Assembly: GCA_963708735.1 (NCBI GenBank)
Contig: CAVPTW010000042.1
Location: 1-64,000, forward strand
DNA length: 64,000 nt
Direction of reading: 5' to 3'
Source: JAGPUQ01 sp963708735
Lineage (GTDB): Bacteria > Pseudomonadota > Gammaproteobacteria > Pseudomonadales > Porticoccaceae
Below, one piece after another: positions 26,051 through 34,869 of the stretch (positions within the stretch are counted from its first letter, which is position 1; each line of letters starts with the position of its first letter). The notes under the pieces are model-generated. The model made no database searches and was not told the origin of the DNA. It saw nothing but the letters and a program-made list of their open reading frames with translations. Made by a program: the position numbers and the translations under genes.

Positions 26051-27289
26051 TCAGAAACTCCAGCCAAGGCCCAGGTTGAAGCCATCGCCGTCGCCGTTGT
26101 GCTGATCAACCCAGTCCGCCTTCAACACCACATTGTCCACCAACCAATAATTGAAGCCAAAATCGACCTCTTCGACCTGGGTGTCATCATGACCTCCAGC
26201 CTGCGTGTCCCATTCGCTGTAACGGGCAAAGAAACCGAGCTTCCGGGTAAGACGCCAGGAGGGCTCGAGATACCAGCCGTTCTGTTCGTCCTTGCCGAGC
26301 GCTTTGGCCTGGTCGCCGTCAATGTGCCACTCCGCGTAAAGCGCCCTGAACCCGAAGGGTCCCGCCTGGTAAATGGCGTGGGTCTCGTAGAGCAGACCAC
26401 TCGCCTTGTCGGCGCCGGCCACCTGACCCTGCAGCAGGTCTTCCTGGTAATTCGCCGCCACCGCAAGCTCGAGACCGGGAACTGCGGTGTATCGCAGCCG
26501 CCCCGTGTAGGCAAATTCCTCGGCAGTGGCTTCCGCGGATTTCTGGCGCCCGGCGCGGATATCCAGCGCGCCGCTACCCGTGGCAGCGGTCTCGAAACCG
26601 CTGTGTGCGCCCAGGTCATAGCGCAAGCCGGGCGCGATTTCGCCACCCAGCATCACGCCGGATTCCCACCAGGTCGAAGGAATGATACGACTCTCCACGC
26701 TATTGCGTTCCACTCCGTAGAACGTATGGGGCTCATGGGTTTCGTTGAGGATCCCGACGGGTACCAGAAACAGGCCGAATTTCGCGCTCTGGCGCTCGGC
26801 GTAATCCCACTCCACATAGGCCTGCTCGAGTTCCACCTCGCCGGGCTCGCCGTCGCCGGCCAGCGAGTGCTCGAGTTCCACTTCGGAAAAAAACCGCACT
26901 TTGTCATTGAAGTCGTGGCCGAGGTACATGACGAAACGGTGGGCATCGATCTGGTCGGTGCCGCCGTTCTCCCGGTTGTTGTAATGGATCTCTCCGTAGC
27001 CGCCAATCTGGGTGCGCTCGGCCCAGTCGGCGACTTTGGCATAGCTGTCGCTCCGTTCGGTTACGGTCTCGACCGCGCTCGCGGTGGCTTCCACCGCCGT
27101 CGCCGTTTCCGCGACCTTGGTTTCAGTGTGGCGCAACTGGGCTTTCAGGGCCTCGATCTCCGCCTGCTGTTCTTTCAACAGACGCATGACTTCGGCCATG
27201 GTGGGCTCAGAGGGTTCAGGCGCCGCCGTCAGCGCGGCGGGAAAGCCAAGAACAGTCGCCAATGCGGCCGCTCGCAGAACTATTTTCAT
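26051..27289 (-). CDS. Outer-membrane porin-like protein with coiled-coil N-terminus
   Basis: 412 residues with a signal peptide (MKIVLRAAALATVLGFPAAL). A coiled coil follows (VMRLLKEQQAEIEALKAQL, residues about 34-55), then a beta-barrel ending in the terminal aromatic LGLGWSF. The barrel is acidic and carries IGGYGEIHYNNRENG, typical of outer-membrane channels that lie near redox and metal genes. GGAG sits 7 bases before the ATG. It is first in an operon with the FMN-binding and PepSY-type genes and lies next to a Fur-like site. A role in iron or electron-acceptor entry is inferred from context only. Confidence 0.8.
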   Translation of the reverse strand: MKIVLRAAALATVLGFPAALTAAPEPSEPTMAEVMRLLKEQQAEIEALKAQLRHTETKVAETATAVEATASAVETVTERSDSYAKVADWAERTQIGGYGEIHYNNRENGGTDQIDAHRFVMYLGHDFNDKVRFFSEVELEHSLAGDGEPGEVELEQAYVEWDYAERQSAKFGLFLVPVGILNETHEPHTFYGVERNSVESRIIPSTWWESGVMLGGEIAPGLRYDLGAHSGFETAATGSGALDIRAGRQKSAEATAEEFAYTGRLRYTAVPGLELAVAANYQEDLLQGQVAGADKASGLLYETHAIYQAGPFGFRALYAEWHIDGDQAKALGKDEQNGWYLEPSWRLTRKLGFFARYSEWDTQAGGHDDTQVEEVDFGFNYWLVDNVVLKADWVDQHNGDGDGFNLGLGWSF

Positions 27290-27362
27290 TGCAGGTCTCC
27301 TTGATGCAGGACTTGAAGGGTGCTTGATCCGGGGGGATTCTAGGGCCGCCCCACGTGTTAAT

Positions 27363-27381
27363 GCAACTAATTATCATTTGA
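27363..27381. promoter_or_regulatory. Fur-box-like site in the divergent spacer
   Basis: Read on the minus strand, these 19 bases match the Fur consensus GATAATGATAATCATTATC at 12 positions, including a perfect ATGATAAT core. The site lies in an A+T-rich block of the 164-base spacer between the porin operon and the multicopper oxidase gene, so it could govern both. This is an eye match, not a scored hit. Confidence 0.5.
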
Positions 27382-27453
27382 GATATTAAACAAGGACCGC
27401 TACAATCGCCGCCGGTCCGGGCCATTGCGCCCATCTCCGAGGTAAACGTCCGC

Positions 27454-28439
27454 ATGAAATCATCGTTCGTGACCGTGCTGCTGGTACTGGCTGCCACGCC
27501 CCTGATCGCCACGGCCGGCCAGAATCGTGAGTACTGGGTAGCCGCCGAACCGGTAACCTGGGATTACGCGCCGTCCGGCAAGAACCTGATCCACCCCGGC
27601 GCGACATGGGTCCCTGGGGTGAGCGACTGCGCTACGCCAAGTACCGCTTTGTCGGCTACACCGACGCCAGCTACAAGACCCCCGTCCCGCAGCCGGAATG
27701 GCGGGGCATCCTGGGGCCGGAGTTAGTGGGCGAGGTCGGCGATACCCTGAAGGTGCATTTCCTGAACCGCGCCGACCGGCCCTTCTCCATGCATCCCCAC
27801 GGGTTGCGTTACGACGAGGACAATGACGGCGCGGATCACCGCGGCGCCGGCGCTTCGATCGCGCCCGGCGCGAGCTTCACCTACACCTGGGTGGTGGATG
27901 AGAAAGCCGGCCCCGGCCCCGCCGATCCATCCTCGATCGTCTGGCTGTATCACTCCCACGTGGACCACGTCGATGATATCTACCAGGGTCTGATCGGCAC
28001 CCTCGTGGTCACCCGGAAGGGCATGGCGATTTCACGGGCCGATCCGCGCCCGCGCGATGTGGACCGGGACTTCACCACGTTGTTCATGGTATTCGACGAG
28101 GAAGACGGCGCCGAAGGCGGACTCAAGCACGCCATGAACGGCTATATCTTCGGCAACCTGCGCGGGCTGGAGGCCATCGCGGGCGAACGGGTGCGCTGGC
28201 ATCTGGTGGCACTGGGCTCCGAGGTGGACCTGCACACCGCCCACTGGCATGGCGAAACCGTGCTGGAGCACGGCCGCCGCACCGACGTGGTCGAGCTGCT
28301 CCCCGCCTCCATGGTCTCGGTCGACATGGTCGCCGACAACCCGGGCACCTGGCTCTATCACTGCCACGTCGGCGACCACATGACGGCCGGCATGATGACG
28401 CGGTGGACGGTGAAGCCCAGGCCCGCCGGCCGCCGCTGA
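27454..28439 (+). pseudogene. Two-domain multicopper oxidase, broken by a 1-base frameshift
   Basis: The first frame (from MKSSFVTVLLVLAATPLIATA, a signal peptide) ends its match at KNLIHPG. The next frame starts at DMGPWGERLRYAKYRFVGY. One missing base near 27600 separates them; adding it gives 328 residues with all four copper motifs: MHPHG, LYHSHVD, HTAHWHGE and LYHCHVGDH. The two-cupredoxin size is that of small two-domain laccases, which work as trimers. The protein would oxidise phenolics, Fe(II) or Mn(II) in the periplasm. It is divergent from a Fur-like site and the porin/FMN/PepSY operon, which suggests iron or redox metabolism. A sequence error is a real alternative to inactivation. 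Confidence 0.75.
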
Positions 28440-28445
28440 CGCCGC

Positions 28446-28601
28446 CGGGCCGATGGGTTTGCGGTGGTACAACCCCATCGCGGCGGGGGCGCCGCTCCTA
28501 CAACGACCGGGAACCACACCTGTTGTAGGAGGCTCGCCCCCGGGCCGATGCGGTGGGCACGGCATCCGGGGTCGATCGCGGCGGGGGCGCCGCTCCCACA
28601 A
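28446..28601. repeat. Mosaic cluster of two interspersed repeats (types A and B)
   Basis: Two repeat types occur. Type A (TTGTAGGAGCGGC..CCCCGCCGCGAT) is present in reverse orientation at 28477-28503 and 28575-28601. Type B (TTGTAGGAGGCTCGCCCC then CGGGCCGATG) is forward at 28523-28550, and a partial B end is at about 28446-28456. Each is a GC-rich hairpin. The alternation of two types resembles BIME elements. Located between the multicopper oxidase and liuA genes. Confidence 0.75.
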
Positions 28602-28671
28602 GCCGGGCCGGCAAATTGCCCGCCCGCCCGGGCTTCGCTATAGTCCCGCCGCCCACCTGTCGCGGACGCCC

Positions 28672-29841
28672 ATGAACGCACCTTACAAAAGCCTCAACTT
28701 CGATCTGGGCACGGATGTCGATCAACTGCGCGATGCGGTCCATCGCTTCGCGCAAAACGAAATCGCCCCACGCGCCGCGGCCATCGACCAGGCCAACGAC
28801 TTTCCCGCCGATCTGTGGCGCAAGTTCGGTGACCTGGGTCTGCTCGGCATCACCGTCGAGGAAGAATACGGCGGCACCAACATGGGCTATCTGGCCCATG
28901 TCGTGGCGCTGGAAGAAATCTCCCGCGCCTCGGCGGCGGTGGGCCTTTCCTATGCCGCCCACTCCAATCTCTGCGTGAACCAGATCCGCAAGAACGGCAG
29001 CCCGGAACAGAACGCGAAGTACCTGCCCAGGCTGTGCTCCGGCGAACACATCGGCGCGCTGGCGATGAGCGAGCCCGGCGCCGGCTCCGACGTGGTGGGC
29101 ATGAAACTGCGCGCCGACAAGAAGGGTGACCGCTTCGTGCTCAACGGCAACAAGATGTGGATCACCAACGGCCCCGACGCCCATGTCTATGTGATCTACG
29201 CCAAGACCCGTCCCGATGCCGGACCCAAGGGCATCACCGCCTTCATCGTCGAGCGCGATTACCCGGGTTTCAGCCGCGCGCAGAAACTCGACAAACTGGG
29301 CATGCGCGGCTCCAACACCGGCGAGCTGGTGTTCGAGAATTGCGAAGTGCCGGCGGAAAACATCCTCGGCAAGGAAAACGAAGGTGTACGCGTACTGATG
29401 TCGGGCCTCGACTACGAGCGCACCGTGCTGTCCGGCGGGCCGGTGGGCATCATGCAGGCCTGCCTGGACATCGTGCTGCCCTATCTCCACGACCGCAAAC
29501 AGTTCGGTCAGGCGATCGGCGAATTCCAGCTCATGCAGGGCAAGGTCGCCGACATGTATGTGGATATCAACACCTCACGCGCCTACCTGTACGCGGTCGC
29601 CAAGGCCTGTGACCGGGGCGAGGATTCGCGCAAGGACGCCGCCGCGGTGATCCTCTACACCGCCGAGCGCGCCACCCAGATGGCACTGCAGGCGATCCAG
29701 TGTCTGGGCGGCAACGGCTACATCAACGAATATCCCACCGGGCGCCTGTTGCGCGACGCCAAGCTCTACGAGATCGGCGCGGGTACCTCGGAGATTCGCC
29801 GCATGCTGGTGGGACGGGAGCTGTTCGCCGAGACGCGCTGA
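28672..29841 (+). CDS. liuA: Isovaleryl-CoA dehydrogenase
   Basis: 389 residues. It oxidises isovaleryl-CoA to 3-methylcrotonyl-CoA in leucine breakdown, passing electrons to ETF. The key mark is the glutamate in LDYERTVLSGGP (residue 249): in isovaleryl-CoA dehydrogenases the base lies here. The usual acyl-CoA dehydrogenase glutamate position is instead YEIGAGTSEI, as in this enzyme class. The opening LNFDLGTDVDQLRDAV matches LiuA. The ATG at 28672 has no strong ribosome site; the longer frame upstream runs through the repeats and is not used. It leads the cluster with an SDR and the two methylcrotonyl-CoA carboxylase genes. Confidence 0.93.
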   Translation: MNAPYKSLNFDLGTDVDQLRDAVHRFAQNEIAPRAAAIDQANDFPADLWRKFGDLGLLGITVEEEYGGTNMGYLAHVVALEEISRASAAVGLSYAAHSNLCVNQIRKNGSPEQNAKYLPRLCSGEHIGALAMSEPGAGSDVVGMKLRADKKGDRFVLNGNKMWITNGPDAHVYVIYAKTRPDAGPKGITAFIVERDYPGFSRAQKLDKLGMRGSNTGELVFENCEVPAENILGKENEGVRVLMSGLDYERTVLSGGPVGIMQACLDIVLPYLHDRKQFGQAIGEFQLMQGKVADMYVDINTSRAYLYAVAKACDRGEDSRKDAAAVILYTAERATQMALQAIQCLGGNGYINEYPTGRLLRDAKLYEIGAGTSEIRRMLVGRELFAETR

Positions 29842-29853
29842 TGACTTTTCAAG

Positions 29854-30010
29854 GTCTGCACAAGTCCCTCCTGGACTTGTGCAGACACGCCGAGTCCGGC
29901 GCATGTCCGGACTCGGCTCCCGCCGGATCAAGCGCTTGCGTGCTTGATCCGCGAGCGCGCCCTCCATGGCGCGCGGTGACACATGTCGCGTTGACCCGAC
30001 ATCTGTGTGT
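29854..30010. repeat. Array of five consecutive stem-loops
   Basis: Perfect inverted repeats follow one another: a 14-base stem (29854-29867 with 29873-29886), an 11-base stem (29889-29899 with 29907-29917), a 9-base stem (29925-29933 with 29942-29950), a 7-base stem (29955-29961 with 29968-29974) and a 6-base stem (29983-29988 with 29997-30002) extended by ACAC/GTGT. Loops are 5 to 8 bases. The stems are unrelated in sequence. The array fills most of the 220 bases between liuA and the SDR gene. Confidence 0.75.
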
Positions 30011-30061
30011 GCCGGGCAGATAATCACAAAATGACGCGCGCCACGCGCGGGGGAGTTGCCC

Positions 30062-30952
30062 ATGTCCTACAACTCGGTGTTCAAGCCCGGTCTGTTTGCC
30101 GGCAAAACCATTCTGGTCACCGGCGCCGGCAGCGGCTTCGGCCGCTGCATCGCCCATGAACTGGCCGCGCTCGGCGCCAACATCCTGATGATGGGCCGCA
30201 CCGAAGCGAAACTGGCCACCGTCAAGGCGGAAATCGAGAACGACAACCCGGGCGCCCGCTGCGCCTACGGCTGCGCCGACATCCGCGACGACGCGGCGGT
30301 CAACACCGTGATCGAACGCTTTGTCACCGACCACGGCCCCATCCACGGCCTGGTCAACAATGCCGGCGGCCAGTTCCCGTCCGACCTGGAAAACATCTCC
30401 GCCAACGGTTTTCTCGCCGTGGTGCGCACCAATCTGCTGGGCGGTTTTCTGGTGTCGAAAGCGGTGTTCCTGCGCTCGATGAAGGAACACGGCGGCGCCA
30501 TCGTCAACATCACCGCTGACTACTTCGGTGGCATGCCGCGCATGGCGCATTCGGGTGCCGCCCGCGCCGGCATGGAGAACCTCACCATGACCATGGCAAT
30601 CGAGTGGGCCTACGCCGGGGTGCGCGTGAACGCGGTGGCGCCGGGCTATCTCGCCTCCTCCGGACTCGATACGTACGAAGATCCGGAGATGCTCGAATGC
30701 ATCCCCCACTTCCCCGAGTCGGTGCCGCTGAACCGGGTGGGCACCGAGTCCGAAGTGAGCTCGCCGGTGTGTTTTCTGCTCTCGGAGGGCGCCAGCTACA
30801 TCAACGGCACCACGCTGCGGGTGGACGGCGGCAGTTCGCTGTGCCTGAGCTCGCCGCTCGGCCGCAAGATCCAGCGCGCGCAACGCAACAATGCCGCCTA
30901 CGATGGCTTTCACCGCGCCACCTTCCCCAAAATCCTGCAACGCGACGCCTGA
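30062..30952 (+). CDS. Short-chain dehydrogenase/reductase
   Basis: 296 residues, Rossmann-fold. The cofactor loop is VTGAGSGFGRCIAHEL (TGxxxGxG), and NNAGG follows. The usual catalytic YxxxK is not seen: the segment reads ADYFGGMPRMAHSGAARAGMEN, in which a histidine-serine-glycine stretch takes the expected Tyr-x3-Lys place, as in the 2,4-dienoyl-CoA reductase-type SDRs. It may therefore be a dienoyl-CoA or similar reductase. It carries GGGGAG 7 bases before ATG 30062. It lies 6 bases before liuB, so they are co-transcribed. SDRs occur in leucine and terpene gene clusters; the substrate is not known. Confidence 0.85.
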   Translation: MSYNSVFKPGLFAGKTILVTGAGSGFGRCIAHELAALGANILMMGRTEAKLATVKAEIENDNPGARCAYGCADIRDDAAVNTVIERFVTDHGPIHGLVNNAGGQFPSDLENISANGFLAVVRTNLLGGFLVSKAVFLRSMKEHGGAIVNITADYFGGMPRMAHSGAARAGMENLTMTMAIEWAYAGVRVNAVAPGYLASSGLDTYEDPEMLECIPHFPESVPLNRVGTESEVSSPVCFLLSEGASYINGTTLRVDGGSSLCLSSPLGRKIQRAQRNNAAYDGFHRATFPKILQRDA

Positions 30953-30958
30953 GCTTCC

Positions 30959-32566
30959 ATGGCCATTCTTCAGTCCAAGATCAACACCCGCGGCGCCGAA
31001 TTCGTCGAAAACCAGACGCACATGCAGGCGCAGCTCGACGATCTGCGCGCCAAGCTGGAGCAGATCAAACTGGGCGGCGGCGCGAAATCCCGCGAGCGCC
31101 ATGTGGCGCGCGGCAAGCTGCTGCCCCGCGACCGGGTGCAACAACTGCTCGACCCGGGCGCGCCCTTTCTGGAGTTCTCCCAGTTCGCGGCCTGGGAGGT
31201 GTACGACGACTTTGTGCCCGGCGCCGGCATCGTCACCGGCATCGGCCGGGTCTCGGGCCAGGAGTGCGTGATCATCTGCAACGACGCCACCGTCAAGGGC
31301 GGCACCTACTACCCGCTCACCGTCACCAAGCAGTTGCGCGCCCAGACCATCGCCGAGGAAAACCACCTGCCCTGCATCTACTTGGTGGATTCCGGCGGTG
31401 CCTTTCTGCCCATGCAGTCCGAGGTGTTCCCGGACCGCAACCACTTCGGCCGCAGCTTTTTCAACGAAGCCGTGATGTCATCGAAAGGCATTCCGCAGAT
31501 CGCGGTGGTGATGGGTTCCTGCACCGCGGGCGGCGCCTATCTGCCGGCGATGGCGGATGAATCCATCATCGTGCGTCAGCAGGGCACGATTTTTCTCGGC
31601 GGCCCGCCGCTGGTGCGCGCCGCCACCGGCGAGATCGTCAGCGCCGAGGATCTGGGCGGCGCCGATGTCCACTGCCGCACCTCGGGCGTCACCGACCACT
31701 ACGCCCGCGACGACCGTCATGCGTTGCAGTTGGCGCGCCAGGCCGTGGCGCGGCTCAATCGCGTCAAGCCGGTGACCATGGACCTGCGGCCGCCCGCCGC
31801 GCCGCGCTATGATCCGCGCGAGATCCATGGCATCGTGCCCCGCGATCCGCGCCATCCCTACGACGTGCGCGAGGTGATCGCCCGCATCGTCGACGACTCC
31901 GACTTCGACGAGTTCAAGGCCCTGTTCGGCACCACCTTGGTGTGCGGCTTTGCGCGCATTCACGGCTATCCGGTGGGCATCCTGGGCAACAACGGCATCC
32001 TGTTCAGCGAGTCGGCCCAGAAAGGCGCGCACTTCATCGAACTGTGCGCGCAGCGCAAGATCCCGCTGGTGTTTTTGCAGAACATCACCGGCTTCATGGT
32101 TGGCCGCCAGTACGAGGCCGGCGGCATCGCCAAGCATGGCGCCAAACTGGTCACCGCCGTGGCCTGTGCCCAGGTGCCCAAGTTCACCCTGATCATCGGC
32201 GGCTCCTTCGGCGCCGGCAATTACGGCATGTGCGGCCGCTCCTACGATCCGCGCCTGCTGTTCATGTGGCCCAATGCACGCATCTCGGTGATGGGCGGCG
32301 AACAGGCCGCCGGCGTGCTGGCGCAGGTGAAACGCGAGCAACTGGAAGCGCGCGGCGAAACCTGGAGCGCCGAGGACGAAGCGGCCTTCAAGAAGCCCAC
32401 CGTCGAGCTCTACGACCGCCAGGGCCATCCCTACTTCGCTTCGGCGCGCATCTGGGACGACGGCATCATCGACCCGGCGGAGAGTCGCACCGTGCTCGGA
32501 CTCGGCATTTCCGCGGCCCTGAACCGTCCCATCGGCGAATCGCGCTTCGGCGTGTTCCGCATGTGA
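30959..32566 (+). CDS. liuB: 3-Methylcrotonyl-CoA carboxylase, carboxyltransferase (beta) subunit
   Basis: 535 residues, normal for the family. It transfers CO2 from carboxybiotin to 3-methylcrotonyl-CoA. The acyl-CoA binding loops are seen in NDATVKGGTYYPLTVTK, VMGSCTAGGAYLPAMADE and GGPPLVRAATGE. The related geranyl-CoA carboxylase (AtuC) has a similar fold, and I cannot exclude it by eye. The neighbouring isovaleryl-CoA dehydrogenase makes methylcrotonyl-CoA the most probable substrate. It follows the SDR gene by 6 bases and precedes the biotin subunit. Confidence 0.9.
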   Translation: MAILQSKINTRGAEFVENQTHMQAQLDDLRAKLEQIKLGGGAKSRERHVARGKLLPRDRVQQLLDPGAPFLEFSQFAAWEVYDDFVPGAGIVTGIGRVSGQECVIICNDATVKGGTYYPLTVTKQLRAQTIAEENHLPCIYLVDSGGAFLPMQSEVFPDRNHFGRSFFNEAVMSSKGIPQIAVVMGSCTAGGAYLPAMADESIIVRQQGTIFLGGPPLVRAATGEIVSAEDLGGADVHCRTSGVTDHYARDDRHALQLARQAVARLNRVKPVTMDLRPPAAPRYDPREIHGIVPRDPRHPYDVREVIARIVDDSDFDEFKALFGTTLVCGFARIHGYPVGILGNNGILFSESAQKGAHFIELCAQRKIPLVFLQNITGFMVGRQYEAGGIAKHGAKLVTAVACAQVPKFTLIIGGSFGAGNYGMCGRSYDPRLLFMWPNARISVMGGEQAAGVLAQVKREQLEARGETWSAEDEAAFKKPTVELYDRQGHPYFASARIWDDGIIDPAESRTVLGLGISAALNRPIGESRFGVFRM

Positions 32567-32621
32567 CCCCACCCGGCTGCCGCCGCCGGCGCAGCCCCGC
32601 TTACTGGCAAGGCGAGCTCCC

Positions 32622-34619
32622 ATGTTCGACAAAATCCTGATTGCGAATCGCGGCGAAATCGCCTGCCGGGTGATCCGCACCGCGCGCCGGCTCGGCATCC
32701 ACACGGTCGCGGTCTACTCCGCAGCCGACCAGCACGCGCTGCATGTGGCGCTGGCCGACGAAGCCGTGCCCATCGGACCCGCGCCGGCACGGGACTCTTA
32801 CCTGAAAGCGGAGGCCATCCTCGACGCCGCGCGCCGCACCGGCGCCCAGGCCATCCATCCCGGTTACGGCTTCCTGTCCGAGAATGCCGCCTTCGCCGCC
32901 GCCTGTCGCAAGGCCGGGATCGTCTTCATCGGCCCGCCCCCGGACGCCATCGCCGCGATGGGCTCCAAGTCCGCCGCCAAGCGCCTGATGGAAACCGCCG
33001 GCGTGCCCCTGGTGCCCGGCTACCACGGCGAGGCGCAGGACGAGGCCGCGCTGCGCGGCGCCGCCGATGCCATGGGTTACCCGGTGCTGCTCAAGGCCAC
33101 CGCCGGCGGGGGCGGCAAGGGCATGCGGGTGGTGACGAGCGCCGGCGAGTTCAGCGAGGCGCTGGCCGCGGCGCGGCGCGAGGCCAAAAACAGCTTCGGC
33201 GACGACGCCATGCTGGTCGAGAAATACCTGACCCGCCCGCGCCATGTGGAAATCCAGGTGTTCTGCGACAGTCACGGCGGCGCCGTCTACCTGTTCGAGC
33301 GCGACTGCTCGGTGCAGCGCCGCCACCAGAAAGTGATCGAGGAAGCGCCGGCGCCCGGACTCTCGCCCATCGTGCGGGCGCAGATGGGCGAAGCCGCCGT
33401 CACCGCCGCGCGCGCTATCGGCTACGAAGGCGCGGGCACTGTCGAGTTTCTGCTCGACACCGACGACTCGTTCTACTTCATGGAGATGAATACCCGGCTG
33501 CAGGTCGAGCATCCGGTGACCGAAATGATCACCGGCCAGGATCTGGTGGAGTGGCAGTTGCGGGTTGCCTCTGCTGAGCCGCTGCCGCTGACGCAGGATC
33601 AGCTCGAAATCCGCGGCCACGCCTTCGAGGCGCGCATCTACGCCGAGGACGCCGACCACGATTTTCTGCCCGCCACCGGCACGCTCGCGTTTTTGCAGCC
33701 GCCGGAAGAGTCGGACCATGTGCGCGTCGATACCGGCGTGCTCCAGGGCGACAGCATCAGCGTCCACTACGATCCCATGATCGCCAAGCTGATCGTCTGG
33801 GACGCGGACCGCGACCGGGCGCTCGCGCGTCTGGCGCGGGCCCTGCGCGACTACCGCATCGCCGGCACCGTCACCAATATCGAGTTTCTCTACAACCTGA
33901 TCACGACGCCGGCGTTTCGCGCGGCGGAGCTGGACACCGGCTTCATCGAGCGCCACCGCGAAGCCATTTTCGCGCGCAGCCCGGATACCGACGCCAGACT
34001 GGCCGCGCTCGCCGTGCTGTATCTGCTGTTGCGGCGCGAGCAGGCGGCGGGAGCATTCGCCGCCACCACCACCGACCCCTGGTCGCCCTGGCACAGCGCC
34101 CACGGCTGGCGCTGCAACGACGCGCCGGTGCAACAGTTTCATTTGCAGATCGACGGCCGCGAGATCCTGTTCACTGCCACGGCGGATGGCGACCGCCACC
34201 ACCTGCACAGCGATCTGGGTCGCACGGTGATCGCGGGCACGCTGCGCGGCAGCGAGCTTCACGCCAGCCTCGACGGCCACCGCCAGCTCGTCACCGTGAC
34301 CGCCCACGACGGCGGCTACAGCCTCTTCACCCGCGACGGCGCGCTGCATTTCAATGAAGTGGGGACCGACGCGGGCGCCAGCGAAGAGGACACCATCGGC
34401 GGGCTCACCGCGCCCATGAACGGCACCGTCACCGCGCTGCGCGTCGCGCCCGGCGCAAGGGTCGCCAAGGGCGATGCGATCCTGATCATGGAAGCGATGA
34501 AAATGGAGCACAGCATCCGCGCCCCGGCCGCTGGCGTGGTGGCGGAAATCTTCTACAGCGTCGGTGACCTGGTGGACGGCGGTGCCGAGCTGGTGCGCTT
34601 CGAGCCCGACGCCGACTGA
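32622..34619 (+). CDS. liuD: 3-Methylcrotonyl-CoA carboxylase, biotin (alpha) subunit
   Basis: 665 residues: biotin carboxylase domain (FDKILIANRGEIACRVIRTA, with the glycine-rich KATAGGGGKGMRVV loop), a linker domain, then the biotin carrier domain. The biotin lysine is K627 in EAMKMEHS. It carboxylates biotin with ATP and bicarbonate for the LiuB subunit. The order liuA-SDR-liuB-liuD lacks liuC and liuE, which complete leucine breakdown and must be elsewhere in the genome. A hairpin repeat follows 8 bases after the stop. Confidence 0.95.
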   Translation: MFDKILIANRGEIACRVIRTARRLGIHTVAVYSAADQHALHVALADEAVPIGPAPARDSYLKAEAILDAARRTGAQAIHPGYGFLSENAAFAAACRKAGIVFIGPPPDAIAAMGSKSAAKRLMETAGVPLVPGYHGEAQDEAALRGAADAMGYPVLLKATAGGGGKGMRVVTSAGEFSEALAAARREAKNSFGDDAMLVEKYLTRPRHVEIQVFCDSHGGAVYLFERDCSVQRRHQKVIEEAPAPGLSPIVRAQMGEAAVTAARAIGYEGAGTVEFLLDTDDSFYFMEMNTRLQVEHPVTEMITGQDLVEWQLRVASAEPLPLTQDQLEIRGHAFEARIYAEDADHDFLPATGTLAFLQPPEESDHVRVDTGVLQGDSISVHYDPMIAKLIVWDADRDRALARLARALRDYRIAGTVTNIEFLYNLITTPAFRAAELDTGFIERHREAIFARSPDTDARLAALAVLYLLLRREQAAGAFAATTTDPWSPWHSAHGWRCNDAPVQQFHLQIDGREILFTATADGDRHHLHSDLGRTVIAGTLRGSELHASLDGHRQLVTVTAHDGGYSLFTRDGALHFNEVGTDAGASEEDTIGGLTAPMNGTVTALRVAPGARVAKGDAILIMEAMKMEHSIRAPAAGVVAEIFYSVGDLVDGGAELVRFEPDAD

Positions 34620-34627
34620 GCCTGTAG

Positions 34628-34652
34628 GGTGGGCAAGCAAAGCGTGCCCACC
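34628..34652. repeat. Interspersed hairpin repeat after liuD
   Basis: GGTGGGCA (34628-34635) pairs with TGCCCACC (34645-34652) around AGCAAAGCG. The block GTAGGGTGGGCAAGC is a form seen widely as an intergenic repeat in proteobacteria. It may end the liu transcript. The rest of the ~250 bases to pilU contains no clear gene. Confidence 0.6.
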
Positions 34653-34869
34653 GGGAACCCGCATCGCACTCCCGACCCGGGGTGACGCGACCTTGCCGAG
34701 TTGTACTCGGCCATGAATTCTTCCAATGCCTTCAAGCCTCCGGCGCAGTTCATCGGCCGAACCGCCCGCCCGTCCCCGGCGCCCGGCATTGTGTGAACCG
34801 GTTCAAGCTCCGGATGCCGCCCCTTTGCTAACTTGCGCGCAAGCCGGTTACTGCCAGGGAGTCCCGCAC

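Noticed and set aside
27590..27610. Programmed frameshifting in the oxidase, PepSY or cysA genes
   Set aside because: No slippery heptamer followed by a stem; one inserted or deleted base explains each.
32601..34664. Long minus-strand ORF across liuD
   Set aside because: Antisense shadow of a conserved gene, typical of GC-rich codon use.
34553..34789. Minus-strand ORF with GFPVGTLCLPTLQ text
   Set aside because: It is a shadow of the interspersed GTAGGGTGGGC hairpin repeat.
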